Made by a program: the position numbers and the translations under genes
Assembly: GCF_000224145.3 (NCBI RefSeq)
Contig: NC_020172.2
Location: 938,921-1,002,920, forward strand
DNA from: Ciona intestinalis
Lineage: Eukaryota > Chordata > Ascidiacea > Phlebobranchia > Cionidae
Direction of reading: 5' to 3'
DNA: 64,000 nucleotides
The notes under the pieces: generated by a model
What the model saw: only the letters and a program-made list of their open reading frames with translations
Told to the model about the DNA's origin: nothing
The model's database searches: none
Shown here: positions 24,701 to 36,800 of the stretch, piece by piece
Layout of the letters: every line of letters begins with the position of its first letter
Numbering within the stretch: the stretch's first letter is position 1

Positions 24701-27700
24701 TTAATCTAACCTATAATAGCTTAGATGTAATCCTAATAGCAAAGTGGTATTAATGGTAAATAAAGTGTTTAATAATTACTTTTTAATGTAGTTTGAGAAT
24801 GGCAATCATGGGATATTTTGCATATTTTCCAAACAAAAAAACGATGTTTAGACTGCCATTTTCCCATTTAATTTAGGAAAAATCTGTTACATTGAATGTA
24901 TGTCCTTGAGCAAATCATTTAACTGCATTTGCTTTAACACAGTGGTTCTTTGTGTGTTGTACAAATAATCAGCAATACATTAAATAAAATCACCAACAAA
25001 GTTATGTATATATGTGCTAACTTGTAAGCGGGCACGAGGTGCATAAAACGGAACACTGGTGTTGTAACGGCTGCCATTGCCCGCCTCGCGAAAATAAGAT
25101 AGATTTAATCGTTTAATGTTTAATAGATTAAACAGCAATTGAGTTTTCGTTACAGAAGGCGTCAATACGCTCGTGATGATTTGGACCTCACTAAAAACCG
25201 GTGGAAATTTTGGAAAGCCCCAGTTAGACAAGCTGAACCATCCAACTCTAAGAAACAAGTTGTAACTTCTATCAAAGCAGAGCATATGCAGGTAGGAAGA
25301 TTTGGGATGCAGCTTATCTTTGTAATTTTCTTTCACTGCTTTGTGTTAGAAATGTGAAATTTAGATCATATGATGTAAAGGTCTTGTGTTTAAATTCGAG
25401 TGTTAGTGCTTCTTTATAAAAATGGGTAATATTATAGAATTGTTGTTTATAAAAATCATCTTTTTATAAATTTGTTTATAAAAAGATTGTTAGTAAAATA
25501 AAAAGGAGGAGTTTAGAAAAATTGTTTTTTCATAATCGTTGTCTGAAAACTAATCTTTAATGTATTATCCAGAGTACATTCAATGTAAGAACACTGACAC
25601 GTAAAAATGTTGAGTGAAAAATTTTGCACAATAGGCCTAATATTTCCTTTTTACGAAAAATAACAAAAACAACAGGGTATCAACATTGTTTATTTAATAG
25701 GCTACAATATAAAGTCTATTTTGTTAAGGTATATCACAGGCTTAATAGAAACATAAATATTTGCCATTTTTTTATACAATAATTCTCAACAGGGTTCAGC
25801 AGTTCATTTAAAAAGTGCAAGTGTCACTCTCGATTCACTTTTGAAAAATATTGACAACGATTTCAGTCAAAAGATGATTACGTGGCAAGCTGCAGCAAAA
25901 CCTAGCAGAGGTACTTAATTTATACACACCAAACTTGAAAATTATATAATACCGAATGGCGAATATGTAAACTGTATCCCTGTACAGAGTAGGCACCAAA
26001 CGTGGGGTGGCAGAGTAGCCAGGCCTACCCTGGGATTTTTCATTGCATTACCCAAAAAGCATTAGATTTTTTTGCAGAATTGTATGTATAACTATATCCC
26101 TGCCTCCCTTGCATTTTAAAAAGTTTGTTGCCTATAATATATGTAAATTTTAACCTTATAATCATACCTAAAGCATTTGTATGTATGTGATCTATGTATA
26201 TGAAAACATGTCTAAACTAGAAATAGTAGAAAATTTATCATTTTTTAAGATTATTTGGTCATGAAAAATTATTTTAAAAACTTATATTTCTTTTATATTT
26301 CATACACTACTATAGTATGTATACATGTATGGTGTTTACAACAGGTAACAATATACTCCGTTAAGTGTCTTGCCCAAGGACACATATGCAGGACATATTA
26401 GTATCTGATAGCTGTATATGCGCTTGTGCAAGACAGGTATTTAACACTGCTCAACACTCTTTAGCGCCATCTAGAGCATCAGAGTCAAGTGCCGAACCAA
26501 TCAACCGTAACTTACAATCGAGCTCATCTGCGGTGTGTCTGCCCTCGAGTGACGAGAGTGTACGTTACAGACATCATAGAAACCCAAGGTACGTAATTGA
26601 ATCTATTCTATTATACAGTCCGTTCCCTGTTTTTTTTGTGTTTTTTTTATTCTTCATGGGTGAGGTCCATGTCAAGGACCTGGGATTTAGGCCAGATTTG
26701 GCCCATTACCCCAACACCTGGGAAGCCCATTCAAGTTCTTTGTGCAACTGGTGCCGCAACACCGCATCGCAGTCAGACTTGTATTATTGGCATTTGGCAC
26801 CATTTTTTTTATCCTCGTGTGCTTTTTTATTACCACACTTTTTAACTTTGTGTATGATTTTTATTTGATATGGCTTACAATTTGGACAACCCATTAGTGA
26901 CCGCTGAGTTGGAGCAATGTCCGTTAAGTGTCCTGCCCAAGGACACATACGCCGGACATATTAGCATCAGATAGCTGTATATGCGCTTGTGCAAGACAGG
27001 TATTTAACACTGCTCAACACCAGTGGTTACTAATGGATGGTAGCATCCTAGGTGTTGGGAAATGGATCGACTCTGGCCTAAATCTCAAGTCTAATGGCCT
27101 GTCACTGTATGACCTCATCCATAGTGAATAAAATAACTTTATCAGCCAAGAGACATTTTCTTTCTATTTTATTTTAAATAAAAAAAATTAAGCTAAAATT
27201 TTGTTTAAATAAAAAAAAAATAATTTCAGTGACTCTGGTTTGGATCGTAGCAAAGAAAGTTTTAAGAAGAAGTTAAGTCGATGGGAACGCAAGTTAACGT
27301 CACGCAAAATATCCTGGCATGGAGATTATAGGTCGGTTGTGTATTTCTATGCAGCACTAGTTTCTTAAACTTTGCTGTATGCTTTACCCATTTTAACAAG
27401 ATGCTTATCAGATTTACCCCCAATATGTAATATGGCGCTCATTTATTAAAAATCAAATACAATTAATTACATCAGTTATAGTTAATGCGACGGATGCGCT
27501 TGCTTTTTGGCAACTAGTTGTTCAATGTCTGGTAAAGTACTACAGTTGGTACAATTTTTTCTGCCCATCAACTTAAGTGGATTTTAATTGGTAGCTTATT
27601 TACCCTTTGAATCCAGGAATTTACCCCAGAAATGCTGCTCTAGTATGGTATAGTACGGTGGAGGAAGACGGGACATCTTTTCGTTATATTTTCTCATCCT

Positions 27701-30700
27701 ATTTAGTGATAAACAAACAACATTCAAAGAAATATAAAACCGTGTCCTCAGAACTACCGTAGACCCTTATTGTGTAATTGTTTAAAACACGATCAGGATA
27801 TTTAGATAACATGTGGTAAAGGTGTCCCATTTTCAAGTACTTTATTCTGTGAAATGTTTAAAAACATTTTGTTTTATTAGACGAAGCAAATCTGTGGAAA
27901 GAGTAAATGAAACAAGTTACAACGATACACGTAAGTAATTGCTACATTATATTTCGAACGTCTTCTTTTAATACCCAACTTGATTTATACAGTCCGTTTT
28001 CACCCAAATTTACCTCACTAATTGTATGTTATCTGTTAAAGTTATGGGCAACTTCTGACCTAACCCTCAGGTCCTACAGTCCTATGGTATGCCACCCTTT
28101 AGGACCTCACCAACATAAGGAATATAATCCCTTAAGTTGAGTTTTGAGTCAATAATATAATTAATATTTACGTATATGTAAATATATGTGTGTTTATATA
28201 TATTGATGTCATAAATTTACATTTATTTTTCAGCTCCCCGATCTTACAGATTACGAAGTGCATCAACTACTTTATTTCATCAATCGATGCCTTGTGTCAA
28301 CTTACCAGGTATATTTGTCACTTGTTACTTCTATCGTTTATGTTTAAGCAAAATAAACTCAAATATAATTCCTTTTTTAGATGTTGGTGATGAAGACCAA
28401 AACCAATTGAAAGAAGATACAGGTTAGTTGCATAGTTTCTCGCTTTAGGATATCAAGGTTTTTTCACATTTTTAAAACACCACACTTCAATATTTTTGAT
28501 TGCTTTTACTTTTGCAAATTATTTTGACCATTTTTTTCAGAACCTCTTAATTCAACTGAATGGTCAGCATTACAAGAAGCTTTCCCAACCAACTCAACTC
28601 CTGTTATTAAAACATCCGCACATACTGATCCACTCAGAAGGTATCTGTAAAAAAGCACTGCAATGTGAAAAAGTTATAAATTTTAATATTTTTAAAGCAG
28701 ATTTTTTTATCTTTTGTTATAATCTATATACATTTGTTAAAACATAAAACTTGTTAAAGTTGCAATGTTAAAACTGTGATGTAAATGCTATTGTTAACAT
28801 ACATATTACTAAAAATTACTCCTGTGGTAAAAAGTAACAATTGTTTTAGCAATTTCAACTGCTATATCTTTTATAGTTAGAAAAAAAAAATTCTCTTGTC
28901 TAGATTCATCAGCGCAAGTCAGTCACGGTTGGCTGCTCCGCTTCGGAAGAAGAATGGGAAGAGACGAAGTTGGTCGTTCGCAAAGAGAGCAACATCTCAT
29001 TATTATCTTCCTTCTTCAGGTGAGGAAAAACTTTGATTCCAAAAACTCATTTCTCCTGGGTTATTTGAACTTACCCTGACCATGATTGTAACTTGCTTTT
29101 CTGGGTGGCCGGAAAACGACAATTTTTATAAGTTATGACACAGGTGTTCTGTTTCATACACCTCATGACATACCCTTACCAGTTACCAAGTGTTACCGTG
29201 TGGGTGAATATTTATTTTATGGGAGTTTTTTAGGTATGGCTGATATTATGGTGACCATATATCTGTTTTTAGAGGAATTGGTTAATATTCTGAAATAACA
29301 CAGTTGCTGCATACTCTGCTGCATAGCCTACCTCAATTCAATGTATTTACATTTTTGATTCAGGTGACTTTCTGGCAGAATCGAACGTGGGAGCAGGTTC
29401 CCTTGCCAACCAATTAACTTTGGAACTTGACCAAGAAGATGTTCAAGCTGTCACTCAAGGTTTAGGTGAGTGTAATGATGGACCAACCTATTGTATGACA
29501 GTTTTAAACTTACTTTTACTCTTTATTTGTAGTTTAACAAAAAATTAGGTAATAGGTTACGATAGAAGTGTTTTTGGTCAGGGTTTTTTATACTTAAACT
29601 TACGTTCTAGTTTAATTGTCAAATATTACATGCACCTAAACTCTATGGTTCAACTAAATTACGAACAATTTGTATTAATTTTTAACACTTTGTAAACGCA
29701 AGTAGTAATTTTGCTCCATGCACGTTACAGACAGAGTAAATGATGAAGAAATAAAATACTTGAACAAAAACACCAAAGAACTTCGTGACAAGGTAACAAC
29801 ATGTTGATATGAATCTTTTGTTCAAATTTTTACAATTTTTGTTGTTTTTCTAGTTGAGTGTGATCGAAAAAGAGTGGCCAACGAATGCTGGTAATGGAAA
29901 AGGTTTGTAGGCTATTTATTAGGTGTAAAATACATTTAGGTGTACTTTTTAAGTGTAGGATCCTATTCATATAGAATTAAAATTATATTGTGTTGTTTTA
30001 ATTTTTTTACCTCACATTGCAGCAACACAGAGGCCTGCATCTTCCATGGCTCGTTTAAATGAAGGTAATATTCTTGTAATAAGTGATATCACCTCATTTT
30101 TTATTCCTCATTTTATCATTGTTTTGCTTTTTGTTTTTGCTGCAAAAGATTCATCAGATTCAGATGCTGGACAACACAAGAGGTTTGAACTGCATGGTTG
30201 CTACAACACAACTGGAATGTTAGAGCGATTGCCGCTAACCCGTGCTATGTAACATTAGGTGTTGCAAAGGCTAGCTCAGTAACAGGCAGAAAATAGCTGT
30301 AATTCAGTAAGGGTTTTAAAATCAGCCAATAACGCAAAGCAGTAACAGGTTTATTTTGTCAAAATATTGATAAATCTGTAAGAGTTCCAATTTCAGGATT
30401 TGGCGCAAACCAGTAGGGGGTTAATTCCTGCCAGATTATTAATAGGACCTAACAATTAAAGTAGTGGGTAAAAATAGTGGAGTTACATGCGTGAAGGATA
30501 AGTATTTCCAAAGCTGCCAACAAGTTCCTTGCTGCCAAACCTTGTTTCTGAAGATTTGGTAACTTCTTTCTAATAACAAAGCTCGTAACTGCATGGTGCA
30601 TGTCACTCTTCGTTTGCATTTAGTAAGTTTAATGTATGTATATTCATATATGATTGCAGCATGCCTTCTGCATTTGTTAAAGTAGTTATTGAACCCTTTG

Positions 30701-32188
30701 TACGAAATGCAGCCTGTGTAGTTGGTTTGGTGTCTGTTAGCAGATAATATCAAAAAAGCCTGTTTTGCGACCATTAATGTAAATTAGCATCTAATTTCCA
30801 ATGGCAAGGGATATATGATTCTCCATCTCCGGCGCCTTAGAGATTCTTTGAATGAATGTAACTCTTATATACTTACGACAGTAATAATAACACAAGTGTT
30901 CTGTTGCATACATCTTGTGTCTGCTTACGAGTTACCACATACCATTTTTATTTATGCCTTCAAAAAATGAAACCGCTGTAGAAATTCATCTGTTTATTTT
31001 TTACTGAAAAATTGCGATTCAGTTTTTTTTTTAATTAGTATACTTTTGCGCCATTGTAACTTTATCACAACTGTTACAGGTCGAAGTGCCCTTTCTTCCC
31101 GCCGATCAAGACCCGTCGCTATCCTGCGCCTGTCTTCGTGTGAGGCGCTTAATACTGGTCCGCAAATGTCGCCCCTGCTAGAAGAAGCTGAATCAATAGC
31201 ATCTTTCCGTAGCTTGCCGAATTTTGATGACATTGATTACACCCCTAACGACCCGCAGCGACGGCACACTGTTACCATTATAGACGTCAGCCCAAAACTG
31301 TCACCTGACGACACTCAGATGTCCCGCAGTGCTCCAGCCATTGTAGACGGCTCCGAGCGAACGATTAAACCTGTAGTTAGCTTCATATCTCAACGAACGG
31401 CCTCAAAAGTCGACGTCACATCTACCTCTCCCGTTGAGAAAAGTGTCACGAAATGGGTTTCCACATCCATGTTACACTATCACGCCAAACCCTTGCTATC
31501 TTCAGACACGGAAAGCCTTCCTGAGCGCAGTCCAAGCAGAATATACGAAAAAAGGAGCAAATTCAGCAAAGGCGGTGTCTTTCGACATCTGCACAAACTC
31601 TCACCGAAGTTTAAGCGACGTGAGAACCAACGAACGGGCAGTGAAACCTCGAATGCTGAAGACTCTGACGGCGAGCATACTAGTGGTAGCACAAAGTCAA
31701 TATCCACAAAGCGAAAATTCAAAATCCTTCGCTCTTTCCGCCGTTCAAAGTCTAATACAAAGAAAAAGGAACCACAAGATCTTGAAGCCGACTCGTCTCC
31801 TCTTCCGCCTGTACAAGTACGGAAGCAACATTTCGAACAAATTGTTGAAAACAACCGTCGGTACAGTGCCGAAAGCCGAAGCCGAAAGGATTCGAACAGC
31901 CCGACTGCCTTCCGCAAAGGCATTGTTAGTCGTCTGAGTAAGCGCTTCAGTTCTCGTGCTTCTTTCGAGGAAAAACAAAAAGAAGAAAAAACAGAAAAGA
32001 ACAGCAAAGGTGTATTCGCCAAAACAAAAACTTTTTTCGAACCTAAGCCAACACACGAACGATCTGCTTCCTTTAATAAACTTGAAACTAACAATAACAA
32101 CAACAACAACAACAACGCTATCAGCAGCTCACCAAATGCCTTTAGCTTCATCAGAGCTCCGAAATTCGATGTTTTCTTTGTCATATAG
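15730..32188 (+). CDS. Large unrecognised basic, Ser/Arg-rich coiled-coil protein (about 1,271 aa)
   Basis: Twenty-nine exons join in one frame with GT-AG borders: 15730-15820, 16232-16372, 16671-16713, 16923-17088, 17593-17711, 18326-18356, 18867-18926, 19405-19507, 19815-20114, 21166-21261, 21607-21663, 21889-21972, 23109-23202, 23921-24000, 24411-24534, 25156-25291, 25793-25910, 26465-26588, 27230-27331, 27881-27930, 28234-28308, 28381-28422, 28541-28640, 28904-29019, 29364-29465, 29731-29792, 29854-29902, 30023-30064 and 31080-32188. Visible parts: start MANKDAICLDSETSVDYYV; a Lys/Arg patch (VRKRKKSKRRKKKSN); a short motif used twice (RRSRSMTDILGE and KRSRSLYDLVM); a coiled coil in exons 11-12 (HLEQMCKMIEQIGDL, ELKKTITNLEQQIVELK); WERKLTSRKISWHGDY; and a basic final exon of 369 codons with a run of Asn near its end. 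There are no membrane segments or catalytic motifs. It resembles a cytoskeletal or signalling scaffold, but I cannot name the family. Confidence 0.8.
20225..20480 (+). repeat. Tandem repeat spanning an assembly gap
   Basis: taaaaaatacaggaaaattt through acatgctttgcctacaaa occurs on both sides of the N run at 20337-20386, so the true number of units is unknown. Confidence 0.8.
20337..20386. other. Assembly gap (50 N)
   Basis: A run of N within a tandem repeat. Confidence 0.99.
22760..22840 (-). repeat. SINE-like repeat fragment, reverse orientation
   Basis: The reverse complement reads ttggagtaatgtctgtttag then tgtcttgcccaatgacacat, matching the shared core. Confidence 0.55.
22875..23000. mobile_element. 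Short foldback element with CAGTGGCGCAG ends
   Basis: Terminal inverted repeats cagtggcgcagc / gctgcgccactg enclose ggggtcacgacccc, an A run and a C run of about a dozen bases. In the intron before exon 23109-23202. Confidence 0.8.
26345..26455 (+). repeat. SINE-like repeat copy just upstream of exon 26465-26588
   Basis: Core gttaagtgtcttgcccaagg, then gatagctgtatatgcgcttg and tatttaacactgctcaacac. It ends about ten bases before the exon's acceptor. Confidence 0.75.
26650..27125 (+). repeat. SINE-like repeat copy downstream of the same exon
   Basis: Starts with gtcaaggacctgggatttag, continues gcccattaccccaacacctg, and from 26900 repeats the core of the upstream copy nearly identically (tgatagctgtatatgcgctt region at 26964-27020). 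Confidence 0.75.
27649..27845. mobile_element. MITE copy, right end eroded
   Basis: Left end tatagtacggtggaggaaga; the interior matches in reverse orientation (tagtgataaacaaacaacat). The right terminal repeat stops after gtgtcccat. In the intron before exon 27881-27930, ending about 35 bases from its acceptor. Confidence 0.75.
30149..30252 (+). CDS. Possible alternative short terminal exon of the large gene
   Basis: After exon 30023-30064 (phase 1) the acceptor at 30147-30148 also gives an in-phase exon, DSSDSDAGQHKRFELHGC and on to a TAA at 30250. This would replace the 369-codon basic tail with 33 residues and give a protein of about 936 aa. It shows no good donor that would make it internal. 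Its second half (from about 30180) looks like a decayed tRNA-type repeat on the minus strand, so the exon may be chance or an exonised repeat. Confidence 0.3.
32091..32116 (+). repeat. AAC repeat encoding a run of Asn in the large protein
   Basis: AAC/AAT codons give about nine consecutive Asn residues near the C-terminus of the last exon. A trinucleotide microsatellite in coding sequence. Confidence 0.85.
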
Positions 32189-32403
32189 TAACATTCATTC
32201 CAGTTGTCCACTGTCGACCACCAAAACCGCCACGAAAAAAAGTTCCATTCCAAAATACTGATCACTGAAAAGTTAAAAATTCATATACTTGCTCAACAGT
32301 AAACCTTCTTTATCGCAACTAACCTAATTTAACGGAATCCCTAATCAGGTCAAGGGCGTGGCTTGGTCCTAAAAAGTACTTTACAGTTTCTCTCCTTTAT
32401 AGA

Positions 32404-32592
32404 TATAGTAGTTGGGGGGAAGATGGAAAACCTTTTAATTCTATTCCCCCATCCCATTTGGTAATAAACGGAGAAAATGCAAGGAATTATGAAACGGTAT
32501 CCTCAAGTATTTTATAGACCGTTATTAATTGTTTAAAGCAGAATCAAGATATTTTGATATCATGAGCCTTATCTCCCCTCACCATACTATAT
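32404..32592. mobile_element. MITE copy in 3' UTR of the large gene
   Basis: Ends tatagtagttggggggaaga and cccctcaccatactatata, reverse-orientation core. About 215 bases after the stop codon. Confidence 0.8.
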
Positions 32593-32811
32593 AATAACGT
32601 CCTGGACAGTCCACTTTATTCTTTTCTTGCATTCATCGCGACCTACAGCTCTTCTTGCCTTTATATCCATAGCGTTTACCTTATAGAAGCAAATCCTGCT
32701 GCCTTTGTATGAGATACATTCAATTGCTGTCGAATTTCTGATTACACTGATCTATTGCATCTTTACTGAAGCTTGATTTCTTGCATAAATTTATTCTAAA
32801 TCTTGTATTAC

Positions 32812-32817
32812 AATAAA
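32812..32817 (+). promoter_or_regulatory. Polyadenylation signal AATAAA, probable end of the large gene
   Basis: AATAAA lies 624 bp after the stop at 32186-32188, in the right orientation and followed by T-rich DNA. One MITE copy (32404-32592) lies inside the inferred 3' UTR. Confidence 0.4.
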
Positions 32818-33105
32818 GCCATCATTTTTGTGCCTTTGACGATGTTTGAAAACTTACCATCAGTCCAAATTTCGAGAATGCCTATTTCAATCTCCATGGC
32901 GAACCACGCCAGAATAGCTTCGCCCCGGCAGAGGTGAACACCACATCTCAACCACAGTGACCACCGATGGGTTTTAAAATTTGGTCTTGTTATACAGCCG
33001 TTCGTCGAAATTTACCATGTCGAGCGTCGAGCGAGGACAAACCGGCGAGTATTAAATCTTCTTAAGGCATATGCTGGTCCAAAAACTATGTTTAACGTTC
33101 TGATG

Positions 33106-33302
33106 TATAGTAGGGTGGGGGAAGATGAGATACCTTTAATACATAATATCCAAATAGCCTGATCGTGTTTTAAACAATTAACAACGGTCTGTGGAAGTCG
33201 TGAGGATACGGTTTTATAATTCATTGAATGTTCTTTGTTTAAAACCAAATGGAAAGAGAAAACTAAACGAAAAGGTGTCCCATCTTCCCCCACCCTACTA
33301 TA
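33106..33302. mobile_element. MITE copy, well preserved
   Basis: Full-length with both terminal repeats nearly perfect (tatagtagggtgggggaaga and cttcccccaccctactata). Confidence 0.9.
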
Positions 33303-33840
33303 TCTCTTCTTCGCATCCATCTGAAATTATTAGGATTATACTTAAATCTCATTGCTGTACGTTTCGATCTCCAAGTCAACTGTGCAGTGTCCTACATACC
33401 AAGTTTCGTGTTCAATATCTAACGGTTCATCTTTTTTTGATCAAAGTTTACTAACGATTAAACATCCCGCCAAAGGCCGCATGCAACAGTGTATGAATAC
33501 AACACTTGACACGTTATACATAGCAATATTATTGCAGAGGAATCATGCACATAATACAGTATTGAACATCACACGACTGGCTGTACTGCACAAAAGTTTA
33601 TTCGCAGAAAGTATTGTAAAGATTTATGCAACCGACAAGTTTTTTTTATCTCCAGAACATTTTATAGTAGCAGTAAAGGCGAAATCATGTCACACACGGC
33701 ACAATCTCATTCCCCCTTCGGTGGAGCAGACGTGGCCAGTTATTGTCCAGTATTTTGCGTTCATAGTTCTCTTTAGTGTGATTTCCCATGAAGGTCAATG
33801 ATGAAAATGTTACAAAAACGATATTTTCATTTATAGCCGT

Positions 33841-36800
33841 TTACAGATCATCTGATTCTGGAAGAATATGATGCGATTGCGCGTCAGGTGTCAGAGCTTC
33901 TCTCATGTCAACTCCAGCCACCTTTGCGAGGTTTGCATATCTATGCGGGGTTCGAATCCGATGCTTGCTACTCGGTGCGTCGCATGTAGGCGCTGTAGAG
34001 CAATGATTCATGATTATCATAATACTTATATATTTTCGCGTGGTAGGGCAATGAACAAATGCAACTTTTTATCCTTGTATGACGGAGCAACAAGCCGTTA
34101 TAACACGAATGTTTTCTTGCATACACCTCGTGCCCCCTTACGAGTTATAGAACAAATTTAACCTCTTTTTCCGACTTTAAAGACAGTTTGTACAACCTAT
34201 TGTGACCATAACCTTCCGGTATGCATATTGTACCAATATTTTTACTTTCTCAATAGTACCAGTACCGAGCACCGAACCCAGTATCTCCAAGTTACGATGT
34301 GGGCGTCTAACTACTGATCAACGACGTCGGATATATTTAAACATACGTAGCAAAATTTAATTTATAAACTTACAGTAAACATCAAGCTTGCAGTTGCAGC
34401 TAGATATCCCAGCTTTATTGGTAGCGCTGCATGTGTACCACGCTGCGTCCCTCAGAGAAGTCTGCGAGATCTGAAGACAGACATAACCGGATTCATCCTG
34501 GTATAACCTGTTGGTAAAACATGTTATAATAATAATTTTATATTTGTCTCTGCGACTACGGCAGCAAAGATTTAGAAATCTTTTAAACGAAAGGACATGA
34601 TATAGCGACAGAACAACAGTTGTTAAAACACTTACAGTTAAAACATATTTACTTTTGATTGGGAGAAAATAAGCGTGGTGGGACACTTTTGGCAAAGGTC
34701 TTCAATACACCGCGTTATATAAATTGCAACGATAGCCAATTCATATATAAGGTATAATTCAATTGTTAATGGTAAGCGTATTTTAAGAATACAGACTGCT
34801 GGTACGCATAGTCATTTATTTTTTAACTAAACAAACCGCTTTGTTATGCTTAGGTGGCAACGTATTTACATAGGACTCAGCACGTCCAAACAATATATCA
34901 AATCAAGTCGCAGTTAATTAACCCTTAACTGAAGCGTAACAGCGCGATCTGATTGTTAATAAACGGGAATTGCCGCGTAGAACACTCTGTATATTAAGTA
35001 GTAGGGTGGGGAAAGATAGGACACCTTTTCGTTCTATTTTCTTTCCTCATTTGGTAGTAAACAAAGAACGTTCAAACAAAATCCGTATCCTTACGATTGC
35101 CATGGACCGTTGTTAATTGTTTAAAATACGATCGGGTTATTTAAATATTATGTGCTAAAGGTGTCCCGCCTTCTCCCACCCTACTATAAATTGGCTAACG
35201 GTTAGGTCCTACGCAATTACGCTAATAAAAACAAAGGCAGAAATGGCCCATGACTCCAACACACCATCTATACTCACTGTGTCCTGTGGTCATGCATTAT
35301 TTGATCTGATCCTTTCTTCCAAGTAATGATTGGTCTCGGGGTAGCGACCACCCTCGCCTCCAATCTCACAGGCTCCCCCTCTGCCACGCAATTAGCAGCC
35401 AGCCTCTGTACGAACGCTGGTGGTGTCATGAACTCACGGGCTGTGAAAGTTGAATGAATGTAGCTTATTTATCTCATGTGGCGGGGCAACGACAGTTGTC
35501 GATAATTGTTGACTTTAAAAGTATTTCCCCAGGACACATACACAAGCAATGGTATAGCAACGTCGAGCCTCGAACTCGTAACGTCTCCGCTAGAGGCAAG
35601 CGCGTTCATCAATATACCGCGGCACCGGAATAAATTAGATACACACTATGTTCCTTTGAAGTTTGACGTTGCTAAATGTCTTTGAAGAAAAAAAAGTTTT
35701 AAAAGTCAGTTATAGCGCGTAAGAAGTGATTTTTTCGATTTTATAATCCAAATGATACATTTTCTGCACCTATTGCCAGTGATTTAATATAGATACCTGC
35801 TACATGTAGTTGTACATTGACAGTGGCACTCCCTGCCTTGTTAGTTGCAACAACCGTGTACTGTCCCTCGTCCATTGGTGAAGCTCGCTCCAGCAACAAG
35901 CTATGTACATTATTCTCCCTTACCAATATCTTATGCAAGGAATCTTGTCGCACTGGACGTCCATTGATAAACCATTCAATCTCCGGAAGTGGAAGCCCGG
36001 TAACCTTTATCGATGACAGTCATAAAGTTATACGTATGTGGTAACAGTGCACACATGATGCGTGAGACAAAACACCTATGTACGTTATATAAAACTGCCG
36101 CTGCCCCGCCAAGCAGGGATAAATCAGTTACATTAGTTTGTATATTCAAACCAGCACACTGAAACACCTTAGCTAACATAATTTTTAACTCGAAAACCAA
36201 TGGCCTTTGAGTGTGTTAAAAAAATGTTACAATAAAACAGTGTGATTCAAAGACAATGTTTTCATAAATAGAACAAGGTCTGCCCTCAATATAATAGGAG
36301 ATGCTACCGAGCCAACAAAAAATCAATCTTCCACCAAGTTACATACGTGATGAAAAGTAATCGCGCACAAGGTATGAAACGGGATGCCTATTCGTTTACT
36401 ATTCGCAATATCACTCCTACATTATGCTTACTTACTTTGACGTCAAACCTGACGAGTTTTCCTTCTTCAACGTTGTTTTCCGCTGCTGGTTTCTGAATAA
36501 AGTTGGGTCTGTAGTATTTCTCTATCGGGCTTTCTTCGTCAGCTGCTAGCTGGCCTTTCTCAGGCAGCACCCTGAGTTATTATAACGAGTTAGAATCATA
36601 CAGTATATAGAAACCTCTCCTATGCTTATTACTCTAATTCTATGGACATTTTGGTCGTTTATACACACGTACTATTAAAGTTTCAATTTCATCTATAAAA
36701 ATAAGATGCAGAAACTTAGTATATTGGCCTTATTTATTTCTGTGCCCCTAAAATAAGCAGTATATTGTTCATCACGGGCCGGGTGTAGGGTAATTTACAA

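Larger units (their letters stand above)
32189..33840. other. Convergent 3' ends of the large gene and palladin, with two MITE copies
   Basis: The region between the two facing stop codons holds MITE copies at 32404-32592 and 33106-33302 and otherwise looks like 3' UTR. The 149-codon plus frame 33352-33801 is antisense to the palladin 3' UTR and has no domain support. Confidence 0.5.

Noticed and set aside
31480-32265. Minus-strand frame of 261 codons
   Set aside because: Antisense shadow of the long last exon of the large gene; Leu/Arg-rich composition mirrors the plus-strand Lys/Ser codons.
33352-33801. Plus-strand frame of 149 codons
   Set aside because: No domain, splice or start support; lies over the inferred palladin 3' UTR.
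33940-34010. tRNA-like wording (ggttcgaatccgatgc ... gctgtagagcaatga) on the plus strand
   Set aside because: It does not complete a cloverleaf, and the minus strand encodes the conserved palladin C-terminus with a proper acceptor.
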